7,193 nt of DNA from an uncultured Chloroflexota bacterium (GTDB taxonomy: Bacteria; Chloroflexota; Dehalococcoidia; Lucifugimonadales; CAJWER01), in NCBI GenBank assembly GCA_913030785.1, contig CAJWER010000150.1, forward strand, positions 1 through 7,193. Direction: 5' to 3'. The position numbers were made by a program, and so were the translations under genes. Each line of letters starts with the position of its first letter. Position 1 is the first letter of the stretch. The notes beneath the pieces were generated by a model. That model saw nothing but the letters and a program-made list of their open reading frames with translations, made no database searches and had not been told where the DNA came from. Shown here piece after piece: positions 6,056 through 7,193 of the stretch.

Positions 6056-6600
6056 ACGGCTGGGTCGGGTCGGTACCTGCCCTGGACCATATGGTCGGCT
6101 GGTTGGTCAGCGACTACCTGGTATCCACGGTTCTGGGGTTCTCTCTGGTCGTCCTGTGGCTGGCCGGCCGAGATGACGAGACCCGCATGAGGAACCAGGT
6201 TGGCGTCCTGATGGCCCTTGTGGGAATGGCCCTGGCGAGTTGGCTGGTTTTCGTCAGCAACGGACTATTCTTCCGTGAGCGGCCCTTCATAGACCTTGAC
6301 GTCAACCTGCTCTTCTACAGGCCGACGGATTCGTCGATGCCTGCGAACTCGGCGGCTGCCTTCTTTGGGATCGCCTCCGCGATCTGGTGGGTCAACCGAA
6401 GGGCCGGAATGGCGCTTCTGGCTGTCGCTGGTCTCCACGCCTTCCTCCGGGTCTACACGGGCGTACACTACCCGTCGGATGTCGTTGTAGGCGCCCTCAT
6501 CGGCGTGGTGGGTGTCGCGTCAGCCTACCGCCTCAAGGGCCTGGTAGACCCGTTGCCCGCCATGGCGGTTAAGGCCGCACGAATCCTATGCCTCGCCTAG
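6019..6600 (+). CDS. PAP2-superfamily membrane protein with altered catalytic motifs
   Basis: The PAP2 family contains integral membrane lipid phosphatases such as undecaprenyl-pyrophosphate phosphatase (BcrC type). This 193-residue protein has several hydrophobic segments (about 28-49, 60-81, 112-126, 129-143 and 155-172). The family motifs are recognisable but changed. C1 (K-x6-RP) reads N81-GLFFRE-R88-P89, with Asn for the Lys. C2 (PSGH or PSNH) reads P108-A-N-S111, with Ser for the His. C3 is intact: R144-VYTGV-H150-YPS-D154, including the usual nucleophile His150. Activity may therefore be lost, reduced or different. The ATG at 6019 lies inside the previous gene and lacks a strong Shine-Dalgarno, as expected for coupled translation. 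Family membership is fairly sure; substrate is unknown. Confidence 0.85.
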   Translation: MANLDEAIFLRINGWVGSVPALDHMVGWLVSDYLVSTVLGFSLVVLWLAGRDDETRMRNQVGVLMALVGMALASWLVFVSNGLFFRERPFIDLDVNLLFYRPTDSSMPANSAAAFFGIASAIWWVNRRAGMALLAVAGLHAFLRVYTGVHYPSDVVVGALIGVVGVASAYRLKGLVDPLPAMAVKAARILCLA

Positions 6601-6614
6601 GTGGTGCTGCCCAC

Positions 6615-6738
6615 GCTGGGTTGGGTGGGGAAGGTAATGTCCAGGGGCTAGGTGTTGCCGGAAATTTAGATGTGCGAGGGCATATAGCCTCAATGCTGGG
6701 AGTGTGAGGGCGTCCTCACGATAGCCACCAGTCTTGTT
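6615..6738 (+). repeat. Intergenic stem-loop repeat, copy A
   Basis: It shares GCTGGGTTGGG (6615-6625) with copy C, about 56 bases before TGTGC in both. The conserved part begins at TGTGCGAGGG (6671-6680). Hairpin I is degenerate (AGGGC/GCCT with a bulge, about 6677-6689). It shares the 13-mer GGGAGTGTGAGGG (6698-6710) with copy B, and hairpin II pairs GTGAGG (6704-6709) with CCTCAC (6714-6719). It lies immediately after the PAP2 gene. Confidence 0.55.
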
Positions 6739-6745
6739 AATAAGG

Positions 6746-6819
6746 GGTGTGCAGAGGGGCATGGCCCCTTTGCCGGGAGTGTGAGGGTGTCCCTCACATA
6801 CAACCATTATTCTTTTCTT
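6746..6819 (+). repeat. Intergenic stem-loop repeat, copy B
   Basis: This is the cleanest copy, in tandem with copy A. Hairpin I is AGGGGC-ATG-GCCCCT (6755-6769). Hairpin II is TGTGAGGG-TGT-CCCTCACA (6780-6798), a perfect 8-bp stem with a three-base loop. A T-rich stretch (ATTATTCTTTTCTT, 6806-6819) follows, giving a terminator-like outline. It fills the gap before the ABC transporter gene, together with copy A; no other gene is seen in 6601-6843. Confidence 0.65.
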
Positions 6820-6843
6820 AAACCAAATCGAGGGGTGAGCAAG

Positions 6844-6876
6844 ATGGCCGAAACGGTTTTCCAGGTGTCTCGGTAA
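6844..6876 (+). other. Ten-codon mini-ORF ahead of the ABC transporter
   Basis: GAGGGG (6830-6835) stands eight bases before ATG 6844, which opens MAETVFQVSR and stops at TAA 6874-6876. The next ATG (6880) is three bases later in the same frame and lacks its own ribosome binding site. This may be a leader peptide with reinitiation, or the true N-terminus of the transporter interrupted by a nonsense codon. Confidence 0.4.
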
Positions 6877-6879
6877 CAC

Positions 6880-7193
6880 ATGTACTTCAACATGAGATTG
6901 TTCGGGCTATCAAAAGGTCTTCGACCCAGAATAGCCCTCGCCGCCATTGTAGGCATGCTGGCCCTAGCTGCTGGCGTAGCCCGCCTGGCCCTCACGGGCT
7001 GGCTAATAGGTCGCGTCTTCCAGGGCGACGGCCTGTCGTCCCTGGCGCTCCCTCTCGTCGTTCTCGGCGTCCTCATCGCCGTTCGCGGGCAGCTCCAGTA
7101 TTTACGCGACTCTGTTAGCCACAGCACGGCTACCCGAACCAAGATCGAGATCCGCCGTCAGCTCTACTCGCATATCCTGGACCTCGGACCTGC
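6880..7193 (+). CDS. ABC exporter transmembrane domain, 3'-truncated by window end (CydD-like or type I exporter)
   Basis: The first 104 residues of an integral membrane ABC transporter subunit are visible. After a short basic N-terminus (MRLFGLSKGLRPR) there are two hydrophobic helices, about residues 18-45 (IALAAIVGMLALAAGVARLALTGWL) and 53-69. The following segment VRGQLQYLRDSVSHSTATRTKIEIRRQLYSHILDLGP has the look of the first intracellular loop and coupling region of type I exporters, with the R-x-x-L-Y-x-H-I-L-x-L-G-P ending often seen in CydD/CydC proteins. No ATPase domain is in the window, so it could be fused or separate, and the cargo cannot be told. The start could also be ATG 6892; neither ATG has a good Shine-Dalgarno, whereas the in-frame mini-ORF upstream does. 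Confidence 0.8.
   Translation, partial: MYFNMRLFGLSKGLRPRIALAAIVGMLALAAGVARLALTGWLIGRVFQGDGLSSLALPLVVLGVLIAVRGQLQYLRDSVSHSTATRTKIEIRRQLYSHILDLGP

Noticed and set aside
2051..6876. Reassignment of TAA as a sense codon, suggested by in-frame TAA at 4111 and 6874
   Set aside because: The long, certain genes pheT, moeA and ilvE contain no internal TAA, and the 145-residue membrane protein uses TAA as a plausible stop. Local explanations suffice.
6601..6879. CRISPR-like array from the spaced repeats A and B
   Set aside because: There are only two tandem, unequal copies about 77 bases apart with hairpins and conserved interiors; no constant repeat with unique spacers and no cas gene.

Overview
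This window is a GC-rich stretch of bacterial chromosome carrying mostly housekeeping and conserved hypothetical genes. Protein style points to Chloroflexota, perhaps a Dehalococcoidia/SAR202-type lineage: the MoeA and IlvE wording, a tiny KKPKKK-type basic protein, and a conserved hypothetical with an AIFRVLLAGGN-like core. This is recollection of family appearance, not a search result, so the placement is tentative. No CRISPR array, rRNA, tRNA, insertion sequence or prophage gene is visible.

Layout. (1) 1-2066, + strand: pheT, the phenylalanyl-tRNA synthetase beta chain, cut at its 5' end by the window edge. Its stop codon lies inside a perfect 34-bp palindrome. (2) 2067-2334: no gene; it holds an intergenic stem-loop repeat (copy C) ending in a T-rich tract. 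(3) about 2293/2335-3594, +: moeA, molybdenum insertion in molybdenum cofactor synthesis. (4) 3664-4113, +: conserved hypothetical protein with an in-frame, strongly acidic continuation after its TAA stop. (5) 4251-4403, - strand: a 50-residue very basic protein, convergent with the previous gene. (6) 4620-5552, +: ilvE-type branched-chain aminotransferase with a recognisable promoter and Shine-Dalgarno sequence. (7) 5618-6055 and 6019-6600, +: a three-helix membrane protein overlapping a PAP2-like membrane phosphatase homologue that lacks two usual catalytic-site residues. (8) 6601-6879: no long gene; it holds two further copies (A and B) of the stem-loop repeat. (9) 6880-7193, +: the start of an ABC exporter membrane domain, cut by the window end and preceded by a 10-codon in-frame mini-ORF that owns the only good Shine-Dalgarno sequence.

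The genes do not form one pathway: tRNA charging, molybdenum cofactor synthesis, branched-chain amino acid metabolism and membrane functions sit side by side as small units separated by stem-loops. I see no clear new defence or mobile system. The observations most worth checking are the three-copy intergenic stem-loop family with compensating base changes, the histidine-alternating N-terminal extension of MoeA behind a possible CTG start, the acidic tail beyond an in-frame stop, and the altered active-site motifs of the PAP2 protein.
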